Below, piece after piece: positions 25,069-34,053 of a stretch of DNA of 44,304 nt. Within the stretch, counting starts at the first letter, position 1. Each line of letters opens with the position of its first letter. A program made the translations under genes and the position numbers. Below the pieces are notes generated by a model. That model saw nothing but the letters and a program-made list of their open reading frames with translations, ran no database searches and was not told the origin of the DNA. Origin of the DNA: Bacteroidales bacterium (GTDB lineage: Bacteria; Bacteroidota; Bacteroidia; Bacteroidales; ML635J-15); assembly GCA_027858835.1 (NCBI GenBank), contig JAQIBY010000151.1:1-44304 (forward strand), written 5' to 3'.

Positions 25069-26997
25069 ATGAAAAAAATTAGCGGATTATTTCTAATATT
25101 ACAGCTCTGTGTCTTTGTATCATTTGCTCAACAGGAAAGTCCGACCATAAAAATTTCTGATGAGAAGATTATTCTTGATGGTCAAAAGTTTTATTTGCAT
25201 AAAGTCCAACCCGGACAAACATTGTATTCCATTTCCAAAGCTTATCACGTTGAAACCAGAACATTGATGATTCATAATCCGGAATTGTCGGAAGGATTGA
25301 AAGCGGGTGCAACTTTGCGCATTCCAGTTGTTGAGATTAAACCTGATGAGGCTGAGCCGGATATCGATACAACACAGTTTCATAGTATTGAAATCCGACG
25401 AAAACACACCTTATACTCCTTGTCAAAACAGTATAATGTCACCATTCAGGAGATTTATGAGGCAAATCCGGGGCTTAAAGATCGTGGATTAAAGCGGAAA
25501 GATGTTATTCGCATCCCAAAGCACAGTTTTACCGTTGAAAAAATTGATTTTTCAGATCCTGTTTTGCAACGTGATAGTAATAAATACATTTATCATGAAG
25601 TGAAAGCAGGAGAAACATTGTATAGCTTGAGCCGCACATACAAACTAAGTCGTGATGAAATTACGGATTTAAATCCTGAATTACTTGAGCGGCACATGCG
25701 GATTGGTGAAGTGTTAAAAATTCCAAAATCTGAAGTGGCGTTTATTTTGACATTTCCAAAACCTGAAGATTCGCTTGCCGTGCGTGTAAAACCGGATCAA
25801 ATTCCTGATTCAATCCCTGTTCCCGATTTTTTTGGACGCGACAGTTTGCAGGTTGGCGTAACTGACAGTGTACATATCGTACTCATGTTGCCATTTCATT
25901 CAAAAACTAGTATAGACCGAGCAAATTTATTGGATAAGCAAAATAAAAATCCGCAATATTACCCCTTATCTGAAATGATGGTGCAATTTTATGAAGGATT
26001 TTTGTTGGGGATTTCTGAACTTGATTTGCAAGGGAAAAATCTTAAATTGTCAGTTTTTGACACCGAATCAAATGCAGACCGGGTGCAAACTATTTTGAAG
26101 AATTTAGAAGATGTCCCCGATTTAATCATTGGTCCGGTTCGTTATGAAAATATGAAACTGAGCCTTGAGTACGGATTAAAACATGGAATTCCTGTGTTAG
26201 CTCCGGTTGGAGTTAATGATACCGATTTGTTTGCTTATCCAAACTTAATCAGCATTTATTCAAATCAAAGAATTCAAAATGATTTTATCGCTTCCTGGTT
26301 GTATCAGCGGGATGATCATGTTGTTATTGCTCATGATGGGACACTTAAATCACGGGAAATTGCCGAACAAATCCAAACGGATTTAATTGACTATTTTTCC
26401 TTGCGGTCCGTTGAAGATGAGTATAATGTTAAACTGTTTCAATACGACACAAAGAGTTTGTCTGGATTAAAAAGCGTATTGAGTGAACAGGATACCAACT
26501 TGGTTATTTCGGTGAGCGCTGACGAGGTGTTTATTACCTCATTAATCAATAAATTGTATCAGTGTAATAAACATCAGGTTCGCCTTCTCGGTGATCGAAG
26601 TTGGATGGAATTAGATGGAGTCGCTGCCGAGGAACTAAGGCAACTCAAAGTTTCCTACGTTTCACCAATGTACATTGATTATCAGGATAGTTTATCTCAA
26701 GTATTTGTTCGAGGTTTTCGGGAAGAATTCCTCGATGAGCCTAAGCGATATGCGTTTATGGGTTACGATGTTGCGCAATTAATTACCCCAGAAATCTATC
26801 TTTACGGAAAATCTTTCCCGGAAGAACTGTCAAAATCCCAGAATTTTTCAGGGATTTCAATGCAATGGAAATTTATTCGCAATCACAGTTCCCATCCACT
26901 TATTAATACTTCTCTAAAACTAATCGGATTGAATGAGTTCTACCAATTAACTCCTATTTTCGAGAATTTCTCAAAAAAAGTTTTGGATAAAAAATAA
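25069..26997 (+). CDS. Exported protein with three LysM domains and a periplasmic-binding-protein fold
   Basis: A 642-residue protein with signal peptide MKKISGLFLILQLCVFVSFA. Three LysM peptidoglycan-binding motifs follow, at about 41-86 (HKVQPGQTLYSISKAY), 106-150 (RKHTLYSLSKQY) and 173-217 (HEVKAGETLYSLSRTY). From about 265 to the end the sequence resembles ABC-type substrate-binding receptors (Peripla_BP_6), with VHIVLMLPFHSK, QFYEGFLLGI, LIIGPVRYENM and IPVLAPVGVND. No transporter genes are adjacent, so it may act as a cell-wall-anchored receptor or scaffold rather than a transport component. It has its own promoter and a 195-bp gap to the next gene. Confidence 0.85.
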   Translation: MKKISGLFLILQLCVFVSFAQQESPTIKISDEKIILDGQKFYLHKVQPGQTLYSISKAYHVETRTLMIHNPELSEGLKAGATLRIPVVEIKPDEAEPDIDTTQFHSIEIRRKHTLYSLSKQYNVTIQEIYEANPGLKDRGLKRKDVIRIPKHSFTVEKIDFSDPVLQRDSNKYIYHEVKAGETLYSLSRTYKLSRDEITDLNPELLERHMRIGEVLKIPKSEVAFILTFPKPEDSLAVRVKPDQIPDSIPVPDFFGRDSLQVGVTDSVHIVLMLPFHSKTSIDRANLLDKQNKNPQYYPLSEMMVQFYEGFLLGISELDLQGKNLKLSVFDTESNADRVQTILKNLEDVPDLIIGPVRYENMKLSLEYGLKHGIPVLAPVGVNDTDLFAYPNLISIYSNQRIQNDFIASWLYQRDDHVVIAHDGTLKSREIAEQIQTDLIDYFSLRSVEDEYNVKLFQYDTKSLSGLKSVLSEQDTNLVISVSADEVFITSLINKLYQCNKHQVRLLGDRSWMELDGVAAEELRQLKVSYVSPMYIDYQDSLSQVFVRGFREEFLDEPKRYAFMGYDVAQLITPEIYLYGKSFPEELSKSQNFSGISMQWKFIRNHSSHPLINTSLKLIGLNEFYQLTPIFENFSKKVLDKK

Positions 26998-27093
26998 GTT
27001 TTGATATCTTTAAGCAATTGTTTTGGGTTTCTTAACAAAGTTTTAACAGACGGGAGGTAGGTATTCGGGGATTCCAGGCAACTTGTTTATGCA

Positions 27094-27122
27094 AAATACG
27101 TCTTTGGGGAAAGTGCGTATTT
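27094..27122 (+). promoter_or_regulatory. Hairpin and weak promoter before the SprB-repeat gene
   Basis: AAATACG (27094-27100) pairs with CGTATTT (27116-27122), with an inner CTTT-GGGG-AAAG stem-loop. A TTTG inside it (27103-27106) lies 19 nt before TATTTATA (27126-27133), a poor match to the -7 box. The structure would cover the -33 region, so it may be regulatory; this is uncertain. Confidence 0.35.
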
Positions 27123-27192
27123 GCGTATTTATAGTTAGAAAGGATAGAAAGAAGCTTTTAGAAGCTTATCGCATTTTACAAAATATATTGTT

Positions 27193-30100
27193 ATGAAAAA
27201 ACCAATAAGGAATTGGATTGTCCTTTTCTTTAGTTTTTGGCTAATCGTTGGGAGTAATCAGCTTTCAGCCCAGTGTGCCGGGGGAGGCAATTTTGTCGCA
27301 AATTTAGGTATGTTGCCTACATTTCAAACGGTAAATGTTAATGCCGGTGATCGTTATACTTTCGATGGATATGCTTTCAATACTTATATTTTCTCTTTTT
27401 GTCAAGGAGGTGGGAATAACCTGATTGACACACAAATTGAAATTTGTGATCCAAACGGAAATATTGTGTATTCTTATAATGATGATCATTGCGGGTTAGG
27501 TTCTGAAATTACCTGGAACTGTACTGCAAATGGAACTTACAGTGTTGTTATTTATCAATATAATTGTAATGCAAGTGGAGCGGCAGCCGGTAATCTTGCA
27601 TATCGCTCAGTAACACCGCCGAGTGAGCAAGATTGTCTTGGTGCAATTCCATTGTGTTTTGCAACTTATAATACCAGTTCATCTTATTCTGGAACAGGAC
27701 ATTATTTGAACGAAATTCAAACTGGTGGTGGATGCCCAAATAATTGTATGTTGGATGGAGAAAAAAATGATGTCTGGTACACGTTTACAGTACAGTCATC
27801 AGGGACTGTGTCTTTTACGATAACGCCAAACAGCTCTGCCGATGATTATGATTGGGCCGTCTATGATCTGACAAGTAATAGTTGTGTTGATATATTTAAC
27901 AATCCTTCATTAATGGTTTCCTGCAATTGGTCTGCGACTTCGGGTAATACCGGTCCGAATGGATCCTCCGGAACAGATTGCGCAGGTGCAGGTGACGGTC
28001 CTTATAATGATGTGTTAAATGTTACAGCTGGTGAAACTTATGTTGTGAATGTTAGTAACTGGAGTGCAACACAAAGTGGTTATTCAATAACTTTTGGTGG
28101 ATCGGCGCAAATAATTGATAATACAGGTCCATATCTTGAGGAAATCCTCTATGATCCTTACTGTGGTGCAAATCGCCTTACAATTCGTTTTTCAGAGAGA
28201 GTTTGGTGTACAAGTGTTCAGCCGGAAGATTTTGTAATAACCGGGCCTGAAGGTGTCTATGATATCTCAGATGTATGGAGCGAAATCTGTATTGCCGGGG
28301 CAGGTTCAAGCTATTCCGATACCTATTATGATGATATTTTTACACTGGAACTTGATGACTTGCTTATGCACGATGGGGCATACACATTAACGGTAAATGA
28401 AGGAGGAGTTGATGATATTTGTTCAAATTTCACGGAGGAAAGTTCTTTGTATTTTACCATTGACGGAATCCAATCGACTGGATCGGTAATTACTGATATT
28501 GATTGTTATGGTGATACCGATGGATCTGCAACAGTAAATGTAACCGGTGGAACACCGCCTTATACTTATATTTGGTCGAATGGAGAGACAACACAAACTG
28601 CGGTGAATTTGCCCGGGAGTTATTCCGGGGTTACGGTTGCAGACAGTTATGGAACATGTCAGGATACGGTGGTTGTTGAGCTCAGCGATCCTGATCCTAT
28701 ACTCGTAAATGCAGGTTCGGATATTACTTTGTGTGCCGGAGGATCGGTGAGCTTGGGGGGTAGCCCCACAGCCTCAAATGGAACCGCACCATATACATAT
28801 TCATGGTCGCCAACAAGCGGCTTGGATGATCCAACAAATGCGAACCCTACGGCAAATGCAACGGTAACTACAAGTTATATTATTACGGTTACAGATGCTA
28901 ATGCGTGTGAAAATTCCGATACGGTGATTGTTACAATGGATCCGCCTATCCTTATTGATTTTACAAGCACAGATGCACTTTGTCATGGAGAAGCCAGTGG
29001 AGAGGCTGTCTGCAATGTCAGCGGAGGAACTGCTCCGTTTACTTATGCATGGAGTGGTGGATTGGGAACAGATTCTACTGCTACCGGAATGCTGCCAAAT
29101 GTTGAATACACTGTAACTGTGACAGATGGTATTAGTTGTCAGGAAGTTGCAACGGTACAGGTTGGTGATCCTCCTGCGCTTGCAATTGATTTTGATATTA
29201 CTGATTCAGAATGTGGACTGGACGATGGCGCTGTAACTGCCAATGTGAGTGGTGGTACTTTGCCTTATGCTTATGCTTGGGATATTGCTGTAAATAATGC
29301 AAGCATTATTAATCTAGCGCCCGGTGATTACATAATTACTGTTACTGACGACCACGCCTGCACCATTGAAGCAACTGCAAGTGTTAATCATTATGGGAAT
29401 AATGATGTAAATATTGTTCAAACGCAGGAAGTCTTGTGTTATGGTGAGTTAACGGCTGTACTTGAGGCTGAAATGACTGATGGAACTGCTCCGTTTACAT
29501 ATAGTTGGGCAGGCTCGTCATCAACTAGCGGTGTCGCAAGTAATTTAGGCGCAGGTGAATATTTGGTTACTATTACTGATCAGTATGGCTGTCCGGGTTC
29601 TGCTTCACATGAAGTAACTCAGCCACCTTTATTGGGATTAAACCTATTAACCGAAGATGTACTTTGTTTGGGTGGTAATAGTGGTATTGCTGAGGCTGTT
29701 GTCAATGGAGGTGTAGAGCCTTATAGTTTGTTATGGTCAAACGGGGTAAGTGGATATATACTGAATAATTTAGCTCCTGGTTCGTATTCAGTAACTGTAA
29801 CTGATGCCAATTTATGTACAAGTATGGCTTCAACAGTAATTAGTGAGCCTTCGGATCAAGTGCGTGTGTATGTGTCAACAAGTCCGGCGCTTTGTGCCGG
29901 TCAATCCGGCGGGTCTGCAACAGCAACAGCAATGGGTGGTGTCAGTCCTTATCAGTATGTTTGGTTTCAGTCAGGTGATGCACTTACAAGCGGCTCAACA
30001 ATTAGTAGTTTAGTTACAGGTGCTTATTCGGTGCGTGTTGAAGATGATCATGGATGTATGGATGAAACCAGTTTTTCAATTTCAGAACCTGCACCTTTAA

Positions 30101-30588
30101 CAGTTGAATCAGCGGTTCAAGCGGCTAGTTGTTTGGGATATGAAGATGGACAAGCCGCAATTTCTGTTATTGGAGGAAACACACCATATCGATTTAGTTG
30201 GTCTAACGGAGATACGGTTGCAGCTGTCGCTGATTTGGCTACCGGAAATTATTATCTTACCATTACCGATGCTAATGGCTGCGTGGAAATGTTGGGTGTT
30301 TTTGTCCCTGAAAATCCCAGATTATGTCTGAGGATACCAAATGCATTTACGCCCAATGGTGATGGCGTGAATGATACATGGGAAATTGAATACATTGATA
30401 ATTATCCTAGAGCCCATATTATGATTTTTAATCGTTGGGGACAAAAATTGTATGATGCACAAAGCACGGAAGAGCCATGGGATGGCACCTATGATGGGCA
30501 AAAAGTCCCGACTGGTTCATATACTTATATTGTTGATTTGCACAATGAAATTGAACCCTTTACCGGTGTGGTTTCTGTTGTTCATTAG
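27193..30588 (+). CDS. Large surface protein with SprB repeats and T9SS type B (CHU_C) domain
   Basis: An 1131-residue exported protein. It has a signal peptide through about residue 27 (ending SNQLSAQ) and two beta-rich N-terminal regions (about 28-310) with a DGYAFNTYIFSF segment and NDVWYTFTV. From about 430 to 1040 there are about eight SprB-type repeats of roughly 75-85 residues, each with a Cys then a GG-x2-PY-x-Y-x-WS(N)G core and an ITVTD end. The C-terminal about 90 residues are CHU_C (IPNAFTPNGDGVNDTW, IFNRWGQKLYD, PTGSYTYIVDLH). SprB is the mobile adhesin of gliding flavobacteria (over 6000 residues), so this is a much smaller adhesin-like relative. Many Cys occur in register, one per repeat. 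Confidence 0.92.
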   Translation: MKKPIRNWIVLFFSFWLIVGSNQLSAQCAGGGNFVANLGMLPTFQTVNVNAGDRYTFDGYAFNTYIFSFCQGGGNNLIDTQIEICDPNGNIVYSYNDDHCGLGSEITWNCTANGTYSVVIYQYNCNASGAAAGNLAYRSVTPPSEQDCLGAIPLCFATYNTSSSYSGTGHYLNEIQTGGGCPNNCMLDGEKNDVWYTFTVQSSGTVSFTITPNSSADDYDWAVYDLTSNSCVDIFNNPSLMVSCNWSATSGNTGPNGSSGTDCAGAGDGPYNDVLNVTAGETYVVNVSNWSATQSGYSITFGGSAQIIDNTGPYLEEILYDPYCGANRLTIRFSERVWCTSVQPEDFVITGPEGVYDISDVWSEICIAGAGSSYSDTYYDDIFTLELDDLLMHDGAYTLTVNEGGVDDICSNFTEESSLYFTIDGIQSTGSVITDIDCYGDTDGSATVNVTGGTPPYTYIWSNGETTQTAVNLPGSYSGVTVADSYGTCQDTVVVELSDPDPILVNAGSDITLCAGGSVSLGGSPTASNGTAPYTYSWSPTSGLDDPTNANPTANATVTTSYIITVTDANACENSDTVIVTMDPPILIDFTSTDALCHGEASGEAVCNVSGGTAPFTYAWSGGLGTDSTATGMLPNVEYTVTVTDGISCQEVATVQVGDPPALAIDFDITDSECGLDDGAVTANVSGGTLPYAYAWDIAVNNASIINLAPGDYIITVTDDHACTIEATASVNHYGNNDVNIVQTQEVLCYGELTAVLEAEMTDGTAPFTYSWAGSSSTSGVASNLGAGEYLVTITDQYGCPGSASHEVTQPPLLGLNLLTEDVLCLGGNSGIAEAVVNGGVEPYSLLWSNGVSGYILNNLAPGSYSVTVTDANLCTSMASTVISEPSDQVRVYVSTSPALCAGQSGGSATATAMGGVSPYQYVWFQSGDALTSGSTISSLVTGAYSVRVEDDHGCMDETSFSISEPAPLTVESAVQAASCLGYEDGQAAISVIGGNTPYRFSWSNGDTVAAVADLATGNYYLTITDANGCVEMLGVFVPENPRLCLRIPNAFTPNGDGVNDTWEIEYIDNYPRAHIMIFNRWGQKLYDAQSTEEPWDGTYDGQKVPTGSYTYIVDLHNEIEPFTGVVSVVH

Positions 30589-30670
30589 GTAATCACTTGA
30601 AAATTTGCTGCAGTTTTTGTAGTCAAGTTATGCTTTAGGGGTATCAGAATTTTGCAATTCTGTTCATGTT

Positions 30671-30740
30671 ATACCAATTGTGTTTCCAAATGATTGACAA
30701 AGAAATTTTGAAACTACCAATTCTTATTCACAATCGGTAT
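30671..30740. repeat. Small inverted-repeat element between convergent genes
   Basis: ATACCAATTGTG (30671-30682) and CACAATCGGTAT (30729-30740) are inverted repeats matching at 11 of 12 positions, 46 nt apart. The element is about 70 nt and lies between two convergent genes. It could be a miniature element or a long hairpin acting as a shared terminator; there is no T-run. Confidence 0.5.
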
Positions 30741-30745
30741 TAAAA

Positions 30746-31801
30746 CTATTGTTGAGTCTGTTTTCTAGGAACTTTGCCTTTATAGTTTTTATAATATTCC
30801 TGCCAGTCGCCTTCTTTGTATTCATCTGTTGCAACAAAGTGAAAATATGGCTCCATAATTTGGGGAATAAAATATCCCTGCATGGGTGAAATCAACTCGT
30901 TTTTTTCGTTTAAAAAAACGATGGAAGGAAATACAACATTATTCTGTAACAAACTAAAAACAAATTGATGCGGATAGCCAACGCCACGCTGTTCATTTAC
31001 AAAGGTTTGATCAAAGATTTCAATGGTATCTGTGCTTGCAGCCTGAAATCTTACAGGGTAAAATGCTTCGTTTACATAATCGGCAATATGTGGATTTGTA
31101 AAACTGATATCTTCAATAAGGATAGAAGAGACTCGTTGGTAATAATCACTGACAAATAATATCAATAATTTTTTCGGATTTTCTTTTTGTTTTTCAAGGG
31201 CTTCATCTAAACTTAACCATTTTACATTTCCGCTCATATCTAAATTTGGTGCTTCTTCATCTCGGAAAACAAAATTAAATGCTTCTGAAAAGGCTTCGAA
31301 ATTTGTTGTGCGATGAATGTGTTCCGCAAAAAATATGAGAATGGGTTCAATTTTCTTTGCATCCATAAAGCCGGCGGTTTTACTTACTTGCCCGTTCGGA
31401 TCAATATAAACCATGGATGGATATGACGCTCGATTGTCGAGTAGCTCGAGTGCTAAATCGTGAGTTGCACGTCTTCCGGTTTGACTGTTCACATAATCTT
31501 TCCCTTTATATTGTATGGTGTCTTGAGTTTCAGCATCAAATTTTACGGGATAAAAATATGTGCTAATGTAATTTGCAATTTCAGGATTTGCAAAAGTCTC
31601 TGAGTCGAGTTTTTTACACCAACCACACCAGTCTGTGTACATGTCGATAAAAATTGGTTTTGGCAGTTCTTTTTGTTTTTCTACTGCAGTTTCAAAATCT
31701 AACCACTTAATAAGGCTTTCTTTTTTCTCTGTTTCTTGTGCTTGCAAGCTTAATGTCATGAGTACTAAGCTTAGAATTACCAATACGTGTTTTTTAATCA
31801 T
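30746..31801 (-). CDS. Exported protein with two thioredoxin-like domains, the second without cysteines
   Basis: I take the ATG at 31801 over one at 31858, because it starts a signal peptide (MIKKHVLVILSLVL, then SLQAQ), giving 351 residues. Domain 1 (about 30-165) has an active-site-like DWCGWCKKL (Cys59, Cys62) and cis-Pro SYPSMVYI. Domain 2 (about 190-335) is a clear internal duplicate: VKWLSLDEALEKQKE matches IKWLDFETAVEKQKE, and FYPVRFQAASTDTI matches FYPVKFDAETQDTI. At the CxxC position it reads SDYYQRVS, so it has lost redox chemistry. A periplasmic disulfide or folding role with a non-catalytic binding domain is likely. Confidence 0.85.
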   Translation of the reverse strand: MIKKHVLVILSLVLMTLSLQAQETEKKESLIKWLDFETAVEKQKELPKPIFIDMYTDWCGWCKKLDSETFANPEIANYISTYFYPVKFDAETQDTIQYKGKDYVNSQTGRRATHDLALELLDNRASYPSMVYIDPNGQVSKTAGFMDAKKIEPILIFFAEHIHRTTNFEAFSEAFNFVFRDEEAPNLDMSGNVKWLSLDEALEKQKENPKKLLILFVSDYYQRVSSILIEDISFTNPHIADYVNEAFYPVRFQAASTDTIEIFDQTFVNEQRGVGYPHQFVFSLLQNNVVFPSIVFLNEKNELISPMQGYFIPQIMEPYFHFVATDEYKEGDWQEYYKNYKGKVPRKQTQQ

Positions 31802-31909
31802 AATTTCAATTTTATATCTGTGTAAACAATTTGAGTGCCAAAATTTCCCTTTCATCAAGTCAACTAAAAAATCATTAATTTGTTTAGTTTTAATTGCATG
31901 AAAAAATTG

Positions 31910-31917
31910 TACCTTTA
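31910..31917 (+). promoter_or_regulatory. Possible -7 box of pepD
   Basis: TACCTTTA is one base off TAnnTTTG and 43 nt before the ATG; no good TTTG is present at the right distance. Confidence 0.3.
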
Positions 31918-31959
31918 TGCTTTGTTCAATTAATTATGTGAAATCAAAAATACAATAAA

Positions 31960-33414
31960 ATGAGTGAAATTTTAAATTTAACACCGAAAGCTGTCTGGAA
32001 ACATTTTTATTCTTTGACACAAATACCGCGTCCGAGTAAAAAAGAGGGCAAAGCAATTGATTTTGTTGAGAAATTCGGGAAAGACCTTGGTTTAGAAACC
32101 ATTCGTGATGAGGTAGGGAATGTAATGATTCGCAAACCTGCAACTTCCGGTATGGAAAATCGCAAAGGCGTTGTTTTGCAGGGGCATGTTGATATGGTTC
32201 CGCAGAAGAATTCTGACACTAATCATGATTTTGAAACAGATCCTATTGAGGCGTTTATTGATGGTGATTGGGTAACCGCAAAAGGAACAACTTTGGGTGC
32301 TGATAATGGAATGGGTGTAGCTGCTGCTATGGCTGTTTTGGAAGCCGATGACCTTGAGCATCCTATGGTGGAAGCTTTGTTTACTATGGATGAAGAAACC
32401 GGGATGACCGGAGCAAATGCATTGAAACCAAATATCCTTAAAGGCGATATTTTGATAAATATGGATTCTGAGGACGAAGGCGAACTTTATGTCGGATGTG
32501 CCGGAGGGATAGATATTAATGTTGAGCATAAATTTGCCACAGAAAATAATTCCATGGATAAAGCTTTCAATATCCACATTAAAGGATTAAAAGGTGGACA
32601 TTCTGGTATGGATATTAATATTGGACGTGCCAATGCGAATAAATTATTGTTCCGTGCCATGAAAGCTGCCGGAGCGGTTTCTGATATACGTATTGCATCG
32701 GTTGCCGGTGGTGATTTGAGAAATGCAATTCCGAGAGAATCTGTTGCAATTGTTGCTGTTTCTGCTGATAAAGCCGATGCACTTAAATCAAGTGTTGAGG
32801 ATGCAGTTGCTAAATTTCGTGATGAATATAAAGCAGCTGAAGATGGTATTGCTGTAGATATTACAGAAGCAGAGAAGCCTGCAACTGTACTTTCAGATAC
32901 TGATCACAAAGCACTTGTTGATGCTGTTCTGGAAACAGTCCACGGTGTTGTGAAAATGAGTGAAAGTATGGAAGGATTGGTTGAAACCTCAAACAACTTG
33001 GCAATTGTTAAATTAACTGATGGTAATTTAGACGTGAATTGTTTAACTCGCTCAGCGGATGATGATGCGAAAATGGTGTTTGCCAATAAAATGAAAGCAA
33101 TTTGGGATAATCTTGGTTGTGAAGTGAAATTAGAAGGCGAGTATCCGGGTTGGAAACCAAATATGGATTCTGAGATTTTGAAAACTATGCAGGGAACGTA
33201 TGAAAATCTGTATAACATAATTCCTGAAATTAAGGCAATACATGCCGGATTGGAATGTGGTATTCTCGGAGCTGCTTATCCGAATTGGGATATGATTTCT
33301 TTCGGCCCAACAATTCGTTACCCACACTCACCCGATGAAAAAGTGAATATTGAAAGCGTTGACAAATTCTGGAAATGGTTAGTGGAAACATTGAAAAATG
33401 TACCGACGAAATAG
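31960..33414 (+). CDS. pepD: Aminoacyl-histidine dipeptidase (PepD, M20 family)
   Basis: A 484-residue cytoplasmic zinc dipeptidase that cleaves Xaa-His and other dipeptides. M20 metal-site motifs are in order: LQGHVDMVPQ (His and Asp ligands), GADNGMG (bridging Asp), MDEETGMTGA (catalytic and ligand Glu), INMDSEDEGEL, and near the C terminus AIHAGLECGI with the last His. GLKGGHSGMDINIGRANANK is in the lid domain. Length matches PepD (about 485). It has a strong terminator 20 nt after its stop. Confidence 0.95.
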   Translation: MSEILNLTPKAVWKHFYSLTQIPRPSKKEGKAIDFVEKFGKDLGLETIRDEVGNVMIRKPATSGMENRKGVVLQGHVDMVPQKNSDTNHDFETDPIEAFIDGDWVTAKGTTLGADNGMGVAAAMAVLEADDLEHPMVEALFTMDEETGMTGANALKPNILKGDILINMDSEDEGELYVGCAGGIDINVEHKFATENNSMDKAFNIHIKGLKGGHSGMDINIGRANANKLLFRAMKAAGAVSDIRIASVAGGDLRNAIPRESVAIVAVSADKADALKSSVEDAVAKFRDEYKAAEDGIAVDITEAEKPATVLSDTDHKALVDAVLETVHGVVKMSESMEGLVETSNNLAIVKLTDGNLDVNCLTRSADDDAKMVFANKMKAIWDNLGCEVKLEGEYPGWKPNMDSEILKTMQGTYENLYNIIPEIKAIHAGLECGILGAAYPNWDMISFGPTIRYPHSPDEKVNIESVDKFWKWLVETLKNVPTK

Positions 33415-33433
33415 TTTGAATTTGAAAACTGAT

Positions 33434-33462
33434 AAAAAGCTCATCGAAAGGTGGGCTTTTTT
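33434..33462 (+). terminator. Rho-independent terminator of pepD
   Basis: AAAAAGCTCA (33434-33443) pairs with TGGGCTTTTT through one G-U pair around an 8-nt loop, and the right arm runs into six T. Confidence 0.85.
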
Positions 33463-33482
33463 ATTGGTATGATTTAGCAGAA

Positions 33483-33636
33483 TCTTGCGCCCTGACGGAG
33501 GTCGGCAGCCCGTGAACTGTGATGCGTTGCTGTTGTAGCGGCAGCTTAGCGACCGGAGGAAGCTCAAGTATGCCGCTTGTGCAACAGCCGCAGAGCAGTT
33601 TGCGGCTATAGACCGTAGGCAGATAAGGCGCCCAAA
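33483..33636. repeat. GC-rich dispersed repeat, copy B
   Basis: Shares ordered motifs with 961-1157, including GCAGCTT, GCGACCGGAGG (33549-33559), a TATGCC block and AGACCGTA...GCGCCCAAA. It contains a hairpin AGCCGCA (33586-33592) / TGCGGCT (33601-33607). On the minus strand it begins TTTGGGCGCC. It fills the gap between two convergent genes. Confidence 0.65.
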
Positions 33637-33644
33637 AAACGATA

Positions 33645-34049
33645 TTAATCAAACATTTCTGGTTTTGGACGAGTGATAATTAAGGCAATTACGCAGATAA
33701 GTGCATAAATGAGATGAAAATAATGATAAATGAGGAGTATGGCGGTAATAGAATAGAGTCCAGTACCGTTAATCAACGCCCATAATATAATGTTAGCCGA
33801 TCTTATTTCTCCATATCGCGTAGTTTTTGAGGCATTAGGAGAAATTTTATTTATTTTATATTTTCTTATATATAATCCTGCAGGAATAAAGAGCAACATT
33901 GTTGTGTTAACAATAAGAAAAATGTCATCATAGGGTTGATTTGGAAATTGAAAGTCATTTAATAAGGCAACTGTAAATCCAAAAAAAATCATGCCTAATA
34001 AAAGTGAAAAATGGATAATTCTGGTTGATTTATAAATTTCCTGTTTCAT
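33645..34049 (-). CDS. Small membrane protein of unknown function
   Basis: Encodes 134 residues with four likely membrane helices, around residues 12-31, 43-60, 87-108 and 112-128. A short basic, Lys/Ser-rich loop (RKYKINKISPNASKTTRYGE) lies between helices 2 and 3. No catalytic motif or known family was recognised. It starts 4 nt after the ubiE stop and so belongs to the purL-ubiE transcription unit; a link to quinone or membrane function would be a guess. Confidence 0.75.
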   Translation of the reverse strand: MKQEIYKSTRIIHFSLLLGMIFFGFTVALLNDFQFPNQPYDDIFLIVNTTMLLFIPAGLYIRKYKINKISPNASKTTRYGEIRSANIILWALINGTGLYSITAILLIYHYFHLIYALICVIALIITRPKPEMFD

Positions 34050-34053
34050 GACT

